A DNA stretch of 64,000 bases from Lucifuga dentata (GCA_014773175.1 VXCM01000750.1:62001-126000); one strand, 5' to 3'. Positions 1-11,402 are shown, numbered from the stretch's first letter. Notes: a model not told the origin generated them from the sequence alone. Numbers and translations: made by a program.

Positions 1-533
1 ATTGGAAGACCTACATTTAAAACAGAATGTCTTTTACTGGAATACATCTTTGGCTTTTGTGGCGATATGCTGTAATTTCAAGGTACTGTAAGTCAGCACA
101 GGGAAAGAGGCTATTAAAGTTCATGAAGCAGGTTTACTGAGAGTGGGGTTTAGTTGTTCAATTTCAAAACAATAAAATCTTTATAATTCTTTTCTAAAAC
201 AGGCTGAATAGCATTTAATGGGCTTTTTAAAAACATTAAATTCGGTGTTATGACATCACAGTGTCACTGCTATTTTGACAACTGCTTTTGTACTTTTAAC
301 AAGGATGGAGACTTTCAGTATGCGTGTGTATGTGTATAAGAAAAAGCACAAAAGAGAGACCTTTCCTGGTCCTGACTAAAAATTCTCATTCTCTTGCCCT
401 GGAACAAGTGTAATGAAAATGTGTTTTAATTAACAAATGAAATAAATGTTCGCAAAAGAATTGTATTGTCATGGGATCCAAATCATTGGAGTCAATGGGG
501 AAAAAAAAATACTAAAGACTAAGACTCACTGAT

Positions 534-563
534 AAAAAAAAAAAAAANAAAAAAAAAAAAAAA
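534..563. repeat. Poly-A run with single-N gap
   Basis: A run of about 30 A residues is broken by one N at 548. It is most simply read as an unresolved assembly join inside a homopolymer, so the true length is unknown. Confidence 0.85.
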
Positions 564-837
564 GAGACTACAGAACCTGTTTAGTTCTAGCATGTAATAT
601 TAAAATAGTCTCTTTAATTCAAAGAAGCATTTCTCTTTCCATTCTTTGCATTTTCCCATCTATCCTGTAGTCAAGGACATACGAGCCACCTTTCCCAGAC
701 CTGCCTGTTCATGATGTGCTCGATAAAACAGGGTGAAATTTAAATGGTAGCTATAAGCCTATCTAGACCTTAAATCAGATCCCAGGAACTTTCTATGTAC
801 TTGCTATTCATTTGTATTCTACAGCCCCTCTTCATCC

Positions 838-870
838 TTTTTTTTTTTTTTTTTNTTTTTTTTTTTTTTT
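838..870. repeat. Poly-T run with single-N gap
   Basis: A run of about 33 T residues has one N at 855. It has the same form as the other homopolymer joins in the window. Confidence 0.85.
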
Positions 871-1003
871 ATTTTACATCCTTTATCCATCTTTGCTATA
901 TGAAATCCCTACGTCATCAAGGTTCATATTTACACATTAATCTCACACTACAAATCCTTTTGAATGTAGATGGGTTTAAAAAGATGAATCTTCAAGAGCC
1001 CTC

Positions 1004-1035
<32 letters not shown>

Positions 1036-1053
1036 CTAGATAGATAGATAGAT
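1004..1053. repeat. (GATA)n microsatellite
   Basis: About twelve tetranucleotide units are present, with one interruption (GATAGCTAGA) near 1035. GATA arrays are common in fish genomes. Confidence 0.95.
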
Positions 1054-1364
1054 CTCAAAGACAGACAGGTATAGTAGGGAGGAGGGAAGAGGGAAAGCAA
1101 GATGGAGAGACAGATGAGAAAGAGGGTGAGAGAGAAGAAGAGATGAAGCCAGATCAGACTGACCTAGTGAGATCATTCCCTGGGTTATTCCCTGCTTTAA
1201 TATCTGCTCTGATTCTAATATATATTTATGAAGCTCTCCTCTGCACACTGACATCCTAGTTTACAGCAGCAGCAGGTGTTCGGTCGATGTAGTATACAGC
1301 CCGGGTCTCAGACAAACACACAGACAATGGAACGCTGGGATGAAGCCTTGGCTATTACCTCCGG

Positions 1365-1386
1365 ACACACACACACACACACACAC
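1365..1386. repeat. (AC)11 microsatellite
   Basis: This is an uninterrupted AC dinucleotide tract. Cys/Val-rich open frames across 1261-1799 are translations of this and the following GT tract. Confidence 0.95.
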
Positions 1387-1497
1387 GTTTCTCAGGCAAG
1401 CATTTCCTGAAGGTTGACGAGCTTCACTTTTGGTGCTTTCAAGGGCAAAAGAACTCTGTCTCATTACAATCTACAGGTGCTCATGGAATCCCAATGC

Positions 1498-1499
<2 letters not shown>

Positions 1500-1541
<42 letters not shown>

Positions 1542-1582
1542 TGTTACTGTATACTATGTGGTGTGTGTGTGTGTGTGTGTGT
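1500..1582. repeat. Compound (GT)n microsatellite
   Basis: There are two GT tracts: 18 units at 1500-1535, and 11 units at 1561-1582. A 25-base non-repetitive bridge separates them. Imperfect GT-rich sequence continues to about 1742. Confidence 0.95.
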
Positions 1583-2670
1583 CCGTCCATTACCAGGAGA
1601 CAAAATGGAAATGAACCCTCTGAGTATGGCTAAAGGGCTCTCACAGCTCTCTCACAAGAGAGATAGGATCTTAACAGGCATGAGAGCAGAAGGGAAGTGT
1701 GCGAGTCTGTGGGTGTGTGTGCTTGTGTGTGTGTTGGTGTCCTCTGGCAACAACATTTTTCAATTCTATTGCATCAAATCACAAAGACGATTCTCTTGAT
1801 TTTCTGACTTGTGGCATGGCTGCTGGTGAGCTCTTCGATCAAATATTTACCAGCATACTTCCTGTCGTACATCACAGCGAATGTTATTTATGTTCATGTA
1901 GAGAGAGAAGAACTTGTGTTGTCAGTGTCTCAAACTCCATTTCTTAATGACAGTTTAATTATCCCCATGAGAATCAATAAGCTTTTTATTTACAACAGCA
2001 GTGCAGCCACATCTGTAACTGCAACCAGCAGCAGAACTTTATAATCATACACAAATGATATTCAATGAAATTAGCTCAGTCAAAGAAATGAAAATGGATT
2101 ACAGAGCTGCTAACATCAGTGTTACATCTGAATATTTCATATAACTCCCAGCACTTCTACTCTCATTATCCTATACCAATGACAGAGTTTCATTTATTAA
2201 TCTGGCATCTGTACTATTTATATTTGATACATTTACTACAAAGGGCTTACATATGGCTCACATTACAGTAGAGTTATATTACACATTAATGTTCTGTTAA
2301 GTATTTGTGTAACATTTTGAAAATCAGTCAGCCACATGGACAAATCACAGGTGTAAAGAAACAATGATTGAATATAAGATGCACCAAAGCATTTTATCCT
2401 TGAATGGACATTGAACTATAGCTCAACTATCAACTCTGCACAGCAATTATGTTGCACACCTAATCTAGTCCAAAATAATTTAGAAATTATATTAATAACA
2501 GCTTTTTTGAATCAAATTGTAATTGCCTAATTGAGGTTTAAAAAAAACTTTTTTTCTAAATATATTTACAGATTATAGATATATTTACGGGTTAATACAG
2601 AATAAAATTTATATTTTACGTACTTTAAACATGCAATGAAATAATATTCAAACAACTGATATGTTTATAT
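1583..2670. other. Single-copy AT-rich spacer
   Basis: No gene or recognised repeat is seen beyond imperfect GT-rich sequence near 1710-1742. Open frames here are short and overlap one another. Confidence 0.5.
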
Positions 2671-2718
2671 GTGTGTGTGTGTGTGTGTGATAGTGAGAGA
2701 GAGAGAGAGAGAGAGAGG
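2671..2718. repeat. (GT)n-(GA)n compound microsatellite
   Basis: A GT tract (2671-2689) is followed after a few bases by a GA tract (2694-2717). Confidence 0.95.
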
Positions 2719-2951
2719 GTTCAATTTGCAAAATGCAGTTTTAGCTGCCTAAAACGGAAAGTTCGTCTGAAAGTCAGGCATGTTCTCATTCTACTTTTTG
2801 AAACACTGGAAAATGTACACACTAAGACAACATTTTTAAAGAGGCAGTTTGAAGAAACGAATAAGATGCAACCTCATATCACCTTCAATAAATCTGAAAT
2901 AGTGCAAATATTGCACTGCATTTATTTCTATCTAAAATATCGTCATTAACT

Positions 2952-3233
2952 ACATTTACATGCACACTACACTGATTTTTTGTCTGCACCATGATTAAGG
3001 GAAAAATGTGAATGAGGCATATACGGACAGGATTAATAGGATCCTGCAGTTCACCGAATATACATGATGTGTTACATAACCAGAGTATAAGAAGAAGAAA
3101 TGCATGCAGAATTGGCTTACTCCAATTATAACATTTACATGTTTGAATAAAATGATTTATAATCGTGTAGTCAGAGTGAGCTTCCTCTGATTTATGCTCA
3201 TTTCTGTCTAATCGTGTTGTTTACACAGTTTTG
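2952..3233. repeat. Degenerate MITE-like repeat, copy A
   Basis: This stretch aligns by eye, with gaps and many substitutions, to 19434-19728 in the same orientation. Shared landmarks in order are ATGCACACTAC, GATTAATAGGAT (here) against GAATTAATAGGAT (there), AATATACATGA, AAATGCATG, and a terminal stretch resembling a TTTACA-type end. The left end (TTTACATGCACACTAC) and right end (CGTGTTGTTTACACAG) look like weak inverted repeats, which suggests a non-autonomous DNA element. I do not know the family name. The two copies are old, judging from their divergence. Confidence 0.5.
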
Positions 3234-3607
3234 AAAACAATCAGAACTGAATTAAAAATTGCATTAACTCACTGTTTTTGATACAAGAGCTGGACAGAAA
3301 ACGTGGTTTTTAGAACATCAAGATTGAATAGCAGAATGCATGAGTGCAGCAGTGGCTTCACTTGTAGTTTTATTTTTATCTAACTTTTAAAAAATGACAG
3401 TTTTATGTGCAGTCACTTTTTCTGAGATGTCAAGTTTATGGACAACGTGTTTGGTTTTAGAACTTTGCTTTAAAACATAATAAAATAGCAACTTTTTAAA
3501 TTATATTTTAATGAAAATTTAATAATTTTAATAATTGGGCTCAACATAGATTATCAGTTTTGTAATCAGTGCAAAATGGGCATGACAGCATAAGAGTCAG
3601 GGAAGAA

Positions 3608-3642
3608 AGTCTACAGCTGTCCATGATGGACAGCTGTAGACT
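3608..3642. repeat. Perfect inverted repeat (hairpin), 17-bp arms
   Basis: The arm at 3608-3624 is followed by one base and then its exact reverse complement at 3626-3642, so the 35-nt segment is a near-complete palindrome. In practice the hairpin would have a 3-5-nt loop around CATGATG. No surrounding TIR element or target duplication is visible. It is too short and too perfect to be a typical microRNA precursor. Confidence 0.9.
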
Positions 3643-4979
3643 CTGAGTTGTCTTTTGATGCACAGTGTTATACTGTACATCATCCAACAACACTATACTG
3701 GTACCTCTGGTTTTTTCTAAATAAAACAGGATAGTAATCCCACATTCAATTCTGTCTACTAAAGTGAATTTGCAAGAGGGATACAGCCAAAACAAGGTGA
3801 CGCACCCCGACATTCACTGAAGTGGCACAACACAGTGTGGATGGATGGAATGATAGATAGAGGGAGAGAGGAATTTGGCTGGAGAAGGGCAATAGTGGGA
3901 GAGGGAAAAGCAAGGAGAGCCCATATCCAGGATGTATTCACCCTTCATTTAACAGGCAAACTCTCACCACCTTATAAGAAAGTATGAACATACTATATCA
4001 TTTGACTTGCATGAAGTGATTTCTACATGCAGGGAAAAAGAAGACTATATTTTTGGTATTCTATCTGCTCCACAAATGTCTTGCTACAGTGCTTGTTGAA
4101 ATTGTGTTATATTTCCCTTGTGCATTAGCTCCATTTCACATTTTTGAGAATTCCACTTTCTGCGTACGTGAGAGAAAATCCTTGCTGGTGGTGAAATGTG
4201 GTGCGATGGCATAACATTGGTGGTTCATTGCACAGTGAAATAGGAGGGCCAAATGACAGCCTGAATTCCAGTTTGGTGGGAATGTGCACTTGTTGACACA
4301 CTCTTACAGTCTATTGCAGATATATGCCCATTCAATTTCAATGAGTGGCTCCTTGGCTTTTGGATTTCATTTTGCTGTTTTTATTGTGACACCTGGAAGT
4401 CCAATATTGTAAACAAGTATTACAGAATTCTGAGTTATGTCCTTAAAATTGTGCTATTTTATACTGCCACATTTAAATATTAAGTATATTAAAGCATTCT
4501 CAAATTTAGCAGATTGTACTTATTAGACTGAATTATCATATTTTATTCAATGGGGAACTTGAAGACCTCTAACACCTGGCAATGACTTTTGGAGGAGGTT
4601 ATGGGGTCTCCATGCACTGGCAGTTTTCCTTCAAGGGCCCAGTTTATTGTGATAGGAAAAGCTCAGGAGAAAGTGGAAGTTAGGGAGAAAGTGGAAATGA
4701 ATTTTTATAAACCATGTCTACAACAGCTCAGTATTTAATTCATCACCATTTCCAATCAAGCTTGATGTGCACAAATGCTTTAGAAACATTATTTACATTA
4801 GTCACTGCTCAGTTTACCTGCTCAGTTTGGATAGATAGATGAAAACACAATTCTACTAACAGCATAATTTAAACGTATTTCAGGGCTACGTGTCTGTGAG
4901 ATTATTTTAGAGTTTTTATACCTCCAACCAGCCAAAAATGATTACTGCAGGTAAAACAGTTCTCAATCAAGCGACATGT
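3643..4979. other. Single-copy spacer
   Basis: I see no gene and no repeat I can name. A short GATA/GAGAG-rich piece lies near 3850-3870. Confidence 0.5.
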
Positions 4980-5035
4980 TGTATGTGTATATATGTATAT
5001 GTGTGTATATGTATATGTGTATGTGTATATGTGAT
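4980..5035. repeat. Imperfect (TATG/TATATG)n tract
   Basis: This is an alternating purine-pyrimidine tract of TATATG and TGTG units. No gene signal is present. Confidence 0.85.
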
Positions 5036-5450
5036 ATGGACTTCAGCACAGGGAGGAATAAGTCAAACCACCTCCTAATTATGTACCACAATATATAAAA
5101 AGTGATTGAGAAGTAATACTGTTGTAAAGACATAACATACATCCTTTATAAGCATAAAGTAGATTTGATCAGATCTACAGACCTAAAGCTATGTGATTCT
5201 TTCTAGCTCTTCCTGAGAAATATGTTTCGAAAAGCCTTCCTGAACACTTGAAAATTGCCCAAACTCTGTAAATAAATTTGTCTTTCTAAAACTCATTGAT
5301 TTGAATCTTTTGTTCTCTCATTTCTGTTTTCAGCCTCATTGACTATATTACATCAATGGTCCAATGTTCATCTGATAAAAAAAATAAAATAGTAATCTAA
5401 ATAGCAAACAAAAGAAGTTGTCAATAGGCATCACACATATCTTTGGATAC

Positions 5451-5494
5451 CTCTCTCTCTCTCTCTCTCTCAAAAAAAAAAAAAAAAAAAAAAA
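5451..5494. repeat. (CT)n followed by poly-A
   Basis: A CT tract of about 21 bases runs directly into 23 A residues. Such a junction could be an old retroposon tail, but no element body is recognisable. Confidence 0.85.
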
Positions 5495-5745
5495 CACTTG
5501 TCAGGAACTACATATTCCTATTTTCAATTATTCTGGCTGAGGGCAATATGTTTTAATGATGAGCAGATTCTGTGAGTGAGGCTCCAGCTTTGCCAGCCAG
5601 TGCAGTAATGTCTTTTGCACGTCAGGGTCGGGTCCTAGCTGTAATCTGAGGCTCATTACAGCTGGTGGAGCCAAGAGCAGAAACGGAACACAACTTCACC
5701 CTGCAGCACTGAATTACTTTTCTACCACCGGGTTCCCCCTCTCTC

Positions 5746-5940
5746 TTGTTCAATGCTTCTCTCTCTGTCTCAGCTGTTTCACTGTTTGTCTTTGATCTCT
5801 CTCTTTCCTGTCTTATTCTCTCCCTCTCTGTCTCTTTCAATTTCAGTATCTTCTTCTCCCCCCCTTCTGCCTCTCCATTTATTTCTTGGTCTCTGTATCT
5901 TGCTCTCTCTCTTCCTCTCTGCCCCTCTTCATTCTGTCTC
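5746..5940. repeat. Pyrimidine-rich low-complexity tract
   Basis: The plus strand is dominated by C and T (CTCTCTGTCTC-type motifs). The overlapping open frames here (rich in Ser, Leu and Phe) are artefacts of this composition. Confidence 0.7.
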
Positions 5941-6157
5941 GGCGCTCCTCGGGGGACCTCACATAGAGCACTGGGTTTGGAGTTGGAGGCTAGTTTTATT
6001 GAGTTTGCTCAGGGTCCTGGAAAGGTCTATTTACCAATAAGGTCATGAGGAGGTGCATCGAGTCTATGAGCAAATCCTCAAATCCCCCTCAAACTGTTGT
6101 GTGTGAGTGTGTTTTTGTGTCTCATGTTTTCATGCTTTGCTAGTATATTAGATTTTT

Positions 6158-6162
6158 AGGGC
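6158..6162. repeat. Target-site duplication AGGGC, left copy
   Basis: This five-base word directly precedes TGTGAT and recurs directly after the matching ACA end at 6677-6681. Confidence 0.6.
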
Positions 6163-6676
6163 TGTGATGGGTGGGGTTTGGACCCAAATGCAGCACACAG
6201 TACAACTCTGACAAGTTAAGTTCTTTAATGGAGTTCTCAGTCCAACACAGAAGCAAGCAGAACAACAGGCAGGACAAAGCGCCTACACAGAGACTGACAG
6301 ATGGGGAACCCAGGTGCAGGGACCAGAATCGGAGTCGGGGACAGAAGGCAGAGGTGGTTTCCAGGGAAACGACAAGCAGGATAGTCCAAGACAGGCCGAG
6401 TCGGTAACAGAATGTCAGTCCACAAATAAACGCTGGAAAGTCTTGCATTGGGGATGGCTAAGAACAATCTGGCAAAGGGTGAGTGTGAGACTGGGGCTTA
6501 AATCCATGCCTGATTGGTGCTAATTGGTGACAGCGTCCAAACCTGAAATGAATCAGGCTGATGAACTGAGGTGAGGAGCTGAAGACCAGGCAGGCAGAAA
6601 TGGCAGGTGAGTAGCTGAGGACCAGGCAGGCAGAAATGGCAGGTGAGTGGCTGATCAGACATGCAGAACTGTGACA
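6163..6676 (-). mobile_element. Candidate solo LTR, minus orientation
   Basis: The 514-bp segment begins TGT and ends ACA and is flanked by a perfect 5-bp duplication (AGGGC), as expected for an LTR-retrotransposon insertion. Read on the minus strand it starts TGTCACAGTTCTGCATG. It contains an ATTTAAGCCCC-like TATA region (minus strand, near 6497-6507) and an ATTAAA polyadenylation-like signal near the right third. It ends CCCATCACA. No internal gag-pol sequence adjoins it, so a solo LTR left by LTR-LTR recombination is the simplest reading. From memory, very similar sequence is widespread in teleost genomes, but I cannot name the family with certainty. Alternative: another repeat class with fortuitous TG/CA ends. 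Open frames inside it (6140-6523) are not genes. Confidence 0.6.
6577..6648. repeat. 36-bp tandem duplication inside the LTR
   Basis: Two adjacent 36-bp units (6577-6612 and 6613-6648) differ at one position only (GAAGACC versus GAGGACC). It lies near the U3-side end of the candidate LTR, where tandem repeats are common in LTR promoters. Confidence 0.85.
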
Positions 6677-6681
6677 AGGGC
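6677..6681. repeat. Target-site duplication AGGGC, right copy
   Basis: Exact repeat of 6158-6162 on the other side of the candidate solo LTR. Confidence 0.6.
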
Positions 6682-7247
6682 CTTCCTACAGTAGGGCTTA
6701 TCTTGCATATTGAGGAGTGAGTATAGTATTGACAGAACAGTGAATAACCTGGTTAAATTGATCTGACTCCTTGAACGAGAATGTACTTAAACCTTTTCAT
6801 ATACAAATTGAGGGCATCAATCATTTACCATGTAGCTCTTCCTGCTAAATCCATGCGGAAAGCTCTCTGTGATACACAAATTGTGGCTCCTTCTTGAGAG
6901 CTCAAATGACATCTCTATACAGTAACTACTATGAAAAATAAACATGAATGGTACATGTGAGACTAAAGAGGGCTGGTTCACATTTACAGCATGCAATCTT
7001 AAGAACAAATTTCAAGGCTTTGGATTATATTAAATATCTCTAGATGGAAAACATGGATAATGGACTGATTTAGAAATCCTGATGTGTATTGGTGACGCAG
7101 TCATGGTAAACCCAAGTGTCAGCAGGTAAGTAGTGTTCATGACTTTGATCTTGGATGTGATTTTTCAAAAATCTTTCGAAGGTAGGATATCATGTATAAA
7201 TCAAGTTCACCGACAGTTAAAGGAGGCAACATTGTCGTATAATCTGT
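6682..7247. other. Single-copy spacer
   Basis: I see no gene and no named repeat between the solo LTR and the first foldback element. Confidence 0.5.
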
Positions 7248-7847
7248 TTAAAGTACCCTATCGGCGATCATGCATGTTTGAGCCCAATATATACAATCTG
7301 CACATATGATACCCATACATTACTGACAATTTTTCAACATAAAACTGAATTTTAAGTTTCCTTACTTTTTTCAAATACCCTGATCTTTCAAAATCAAATG
7401 TTCAGGGGATGCACCCACCTTAAAATTCAATGTTTCACCTTCTAACACATATGCACGATTGTAGGAGGGATGGTCATTTTAAATTCTCAGTAAAAGCTGT
7501 TTTCTTCTGGGACTATATTTCCTGGTGGAGACATATATTGTCTTCCATGCAGCTCAATGTTGGATCGGTTAATACTTTGACAAAAAAATAAATAAAATAA
7601 AATCTAATAGACATTGTGTTCTCTGTGATGGATTATGTATCTCAAGCAGGTTTCAAGTCTCTACAAGTTGATTTTAATAGCGTACTGGAATGAACTGAAA
7701 CCAATGACAGTCTGGAAGGTAGGAAAAAAATTCTAAAATGTACCACTAAAGTACTATATTTTGGAAAATAGTTGTCAGTACCATAATGTGTATGTGGATT
7801 GTATATTTTGGACAGAAACATGCACAATTGCTGGTATGGTCCTTTAA
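7248..7847 (+). mobile_element. TTAA-flanked foldback MITE, copy 1 (600 bp)
   Basis: The copy is bounded by TTAA on both sides (7248-7251 and 7844-7847). Its two ends are long imperfect inverted repeats of roughly 85 bp. The left end reads TTAAAGTACCCTATC and later GCATGTTTGAGCCCAATATA. The reverse complement of the right end begins TTAAAGGACCATACC and carries GCATGTTT, ATATACAATC and TACTGACAA at matching distances. It shares its interior (CTTTCAAAATCAAATGTTCA, then GATTTTAATAGCGTAC) with the copy at 53055-53651 in the same orientation. It has no transposase frame, so it is non-autonomous. TTAA is used by piggyBac and some other families, but the symmetrical TTAA also permits a shorter TA/TAA duplication, so the superfamily is open. 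Confidence 0.8.
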
Positions 7848-8771
7848 GTCTCACTCCCTATTCACATTCGTCATGTGTTCTTTTTTGCTGGATTCTGATA
7901 TGCATACTGCAGCTACTTGCACTAACATGCTGTTGTCCTATAAAATTGCTTCAGACTATAAAATAATTGTTAGTATTGCACAAAAGTCAGATTTAGATTT
8001 TTGACGTTAATATCCATTCATCTCAGAAAACACTGGAAAGGTTGCTGACCAACGCCCTGTTCTAGGTTCTAGTAAGGACAAGAAAAGCACACCAACAAAA
8101 CAAGTCTTTAAGTATTTAGACAGTTCAATTTTATGAGACAAAAATCTCTGTAGGAATGGGAGCATTTAAGCTGAATTTTTAACAAATATAGCTCTGTTTC
8201 AAAAGGTTTGGGCTTTTTGCTACTTCATTTTCCACATTGAATATTAAAAGAAACCTTGAGTCTGTATCTGACAGAGAGAAATGTGGGATTATGTTAAGAC
8301 AGGAAACTTTCCTTGATTCTAGTAAGAGTACATGTATAATTTATCCTTTACAGAGATTTGTGTCTATCAAACAAGAGTGAAATGTTATATAAGAAAAGTA
8401 TATCTGGAAGGACTTTATTCAGCTGGAACTGATCCTTTCCTTCTTTCAGTCACTTTTTTTGACATTCTTTTATAGAAGATGTGAGAAACAGACTGGCATG
8501 GATAGCTTTAGAAGACTGTATCAGAATAAAGACAGTAGACTTTGTTCAGTATGCATGGACTGCAGACATAATTGACTATTTGGAAAATCTGTCCATATTT
8601 TGAAGGAATGTTTGTAGTTTATTAAAACAAGAGCTTATATATTCCTTAAAATGGGTGAGTACTGAGTACTCGTTTCAAAGATGTCACAAACGCTATTCAA
8701 TTACTGGTTCATGTCCTTTGCTAGGATTATACCTTTTTTTAATGTCTGTACCTGTATATAAACATCCTTAT
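7848..8771. other. Single-copy spacer
   Basis: Nothing recognisable beyond ordinary AT-rich sequence. Confidence 0.5.
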
Positions 8772-8786
8772 ATATACACACACACA

Positions 8787-8827
<41 letters not shown>

Positions 8828-8852
8828 GTATGTATGTATGTATGTATGTATA
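8772..8852. repeat. Compound (AC)n-(ATCT)n-(GTAT)n microsatellite
   Basis: A short AC tract is followed by about ten TATC units (8787-8827) and about six GTAT units (8828-8852). The Tyr/Leu/Ser-rich frame at 8655-8873 is an artefact of it. Confidence 0.95.
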
Positions 8853-9419
8853 GCTAATCCAATGGATGGATAAATGGATAACACAGGGAGGGAAACTGTC
8901 ACTGCATATTTGACTCTCTCTGCTGTTCTCTGTCATGTTCTGATGCAACTGGATGTGACAACCTTTTACCATGGTCTGGCTCCTTTCAGTGTAATTGACT
9001 ATTAAATTACAAAGCTTTGACAAAATAACCTTACCTTCTAAACATAATCAACATGCGTTAATCTTGTAGAGTGTTTAAAGCAAGTTGCTCTCAGACATCT
9101 GGTCTGGAGGGGGTTACTGGAATCGTTGTTATGGTCACTCTGTGATATGAATGTGGTCTGGACTGCATCAAGGTTATGGTCAATTTTAGGGCTTTAAGTC
9201 AGAGTCAGCCATAAGAAAATGGACACTCACAGATGTTGTAAGTGAAAATCTTAGAGGACTACATGTCCAGAGAGGAAAGAGGAGGAGGATGGATAAACAG
9301 GCTGGGCAAAACAAGAGGAAAAGACAATCGAATGAAGGAGAGTAAAGAAGGACTACTTTAGCAAGACACGTCATCTGCTAAGGTAACAACAACAGCCATC
9401 CTGGACCTCGATGCAAACT
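8853..9419. other. Spacer between microsatellite and second foldback element
   Basis: No gene or named repeat seen. Confidence 0.5.
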
Positions 9420-10019
9420 TTAAAGGAGCATAACAGTAATTCTATGTTTTTGAGCCCAATATATACAACCTGCATACAAGTTACATAACTGTCAACAATT
9501 TTCCGAAACATACTATTGGAGCGGCAAATTTTTGAATTTTTTTTTTTCTATCTCCCAGACGGCCAGTGGTTTCAGTTCATTCCAGTCCAGTTCAGTACTA
9601 AACATCAACTTGTACAGACTTGAAACATGCTTGAGATAGGTAATCTATCACAGCGAACATGACATCTATTTTTTTTAGTTATTTTTTTCTGTCGAAGCAA
9701 CTTAATTTAATCGATCCAACATGGAATACATGGAAGAAGATGTATGTCCACCAGGGAATATAGTCCCAGGAGAAGACTGCTTTCACCAAGAAATTAAAAA
9801 TGACCGTGCCATCTACAACTTAGCATAGGTGCTAGCGGGTGAAATATTGAATTTTAAGTTTGATGAACATTTGATTTTGAAAGATTGGGGGATTTGACAA
9901 AGTAACACAAAATATAAATTACAGTTTTCTATTTCGGAAAATGGTTTTCAGTAACATAACCTGTATGCAGGGTTTATATATTGGATTCAACCATGCAAAA
10001 TCACCAGTATGGTCCTTAA
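9420..10019 (-). mobile_element. TTAA-flanked foldback MITE, copy 2 (600 bp)
   Basis: This is the same family as 7248-7847 but inverted. It is bounded by TTAA at 9420-9423 and 10016-10019. The left end has GTTTTTGAGCCCAATATATA; the right end has ATTGGATTCAACCATGCAAA followed by CACCAGTATGGTCCTTAA. The interior carries the reverse complement of the landmarks in copy 1 (GGTTTCAGTTCATTCCAGT, then GGGAATATAGTCCCAGGAGA). It is exactly 600 bp, like copy 1. No coding capacity. Confidence 0.8.
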
Positions 10020-10955
10020 ACATGAAAAGTTCTTGTTATGGTAACATCTCTTCATAGAGAAAACAGGAGGAGAAAGAGAGACAGTGAAATCAAAGAAACA
10101 CCAAAACAAAAAAAAAAAAGAGAAAAGAATAGGAAAAAAAATTATAGCATGACAAGAGAATAAAGATAGCAATGTCTCACCAGTTACTTATTCAACAAAG
10201 ACTTTACTTGTCCATTAAAAGGGACTTATTTTTAATTTTCAAAACACAAAATTCAAAAATTCAAAAAAATTTAAGATAATTGTAGTGTGACATGATGCGA
10301 TGAACATACTGTGTCTGTTCAGAGTGTGTGCCTGTTATGTCTTTGAATCACTTGTACATTGTATCTGGCTGTGTGCATGCAGTGTACATTGTGTGTACCA
10401 GAGCCATTTTTTTCTACAGACCCTTAACGTCATCTCTCCAGTTCTGTATTATTGCTGAGTCTGTGTTTTATCCAAAATTTGTCCTAATCTGACACTCAAA
10501 TTGACATCCTCATGGTTCTGTTGGCACATAGGATTCATGGAAGCAGTGGAGGGCTATATGTCAACTCAACAATAATGGCTTTATTATACAATTCTGTCCA
10601 AGTCCAACAGAAAAGACAAGGCATATATAGCACTGAGCATGCTGGGAAGATGGGAGTACTGCTTGTATGATATATTTTCTGGTTTCGTGTTGTTGGCATG
10701 TTTTCACTTTCACTGTATTTCTATTACACAACCCTAGGCTAGGCAGAGAGGAGACACTAGATTCTGTGTTTCAATAACAAATATTAAAAAAATAAACAAA
10801 AAAATAAAGAAAATTATTTAAGAAGCAAGTTTTATCTATTTCATCTACATTTGATATCTCTTATTGAACCACTGCCTTTGTAATGTGTATCCTTGGTGCA
10901 TCAAATCTTCCACTATATATATCACAATGTATATTAAAGCAGTGTCTGAAGGGGA
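10020..10955. other. Spacer with A-rich pieces
   Basis: No gene seen. A short A-run lies near 10108-10119. The minus-strand frame at 9987-10172 reads through the A-rich sequence and is not convincing. Confidence 0.5.
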
Positions 10956-11012
10956 GTTATGTATGTGTGTAGTATTCATTGGGCTTAAACATGCATGATC
11001 GCTATGCATTTA
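10956..11012. mobile_element. Possible end fragment of the foldback MITE
   Basis: The core TTGGGCTTAAACATGCATGA with GATCGC resembles the terminal region of the ~600-bp family (GAGCCCAATATA... GCATGATCGCCG at 7248). It is only about 55 bp long, so chance or a related family cannot be excluded. Confidence 0.3.
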
Positions 11013-11215
11013 AGGCCTTTTCACACCTACTGTAGTTTAGTTTGAGCATTTGATTCAGACCCTGGAGCATTTTTCCCTAATTTTGGTTTGTTTGGGCATA
11101 TACAGTATGAGCAAAGCAAACACTCTTGGGTCTGCACCAAAACAATTAGAGTAAGACCACCGGGAGGTGATCTGGACTCTTTTGTTTGGAAAAAGTGGAG
11201 TGTAACAGCATGTTG
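11012..11215. mobile_element. Degenerate DNA-element remnant (CTTTTCACACC type)
   Basis: The stretch begins CCTTTTCACACCTACTGTAG. It carries GTTTGGGCATA and a GTCTGCACCAAAAC block, with AAGACCACCGGGAGGTGATC further on. From memory this order matches a dispersed fish repeat that begins with a TTTCACACC terminal motif and carries GTTCGTTTGGGC and a gagacc/ggtctc palindrome. The right end is not clear. Confidence 0.4.
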
Positions 11216-11287
11216 TTAACATCCTTGATCTATTAGCCTACATTTTCTTATTTTCTACCTTCTATGTATATTGAACTCTATTTTTCA

Positions 11288-11293
11288 TCAACT

Positions 11294-11344
<51 letters not shown>

Positions 11345-11351
11345 NTCAACT

Positions 11352-11402
<51 letters not shown>
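11288..11402. repeat. Probable false tandem duplication across single-N gap
   Basis: Two identical 57-bp copies (11288-11344 and 11346-11402), each TCAACT plus a CT tract, a GT tract and AC, are separated by exactly one N at 11345. This is the pattern left when overlapping contig ends are joined with a token gap instead of being merged. The real locus probably has one copy of a (CT)n(GT)n microsatellite. Confidence 0.9.

Larger units (their letters stand above)
1..1003. other. AT-rich spacer with two homopolymer gaps
   Basis: I see no gene in this stretch. It is AT-rich, apparently single-copy sequence interrupted by an A-run and a T-run that each contain one N. The open frame at 795-1007 is created by translating the T-run and is not credible. 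Confidence 0.6.

Noticed and set aside
3608..3642. Reading the perfect hairpin as a microRNA precursor
   Set aside because: Arms are shorter than a mature-plus-stem precursor, pairing is perfect and the loop is minimal. I recognise no known seed.
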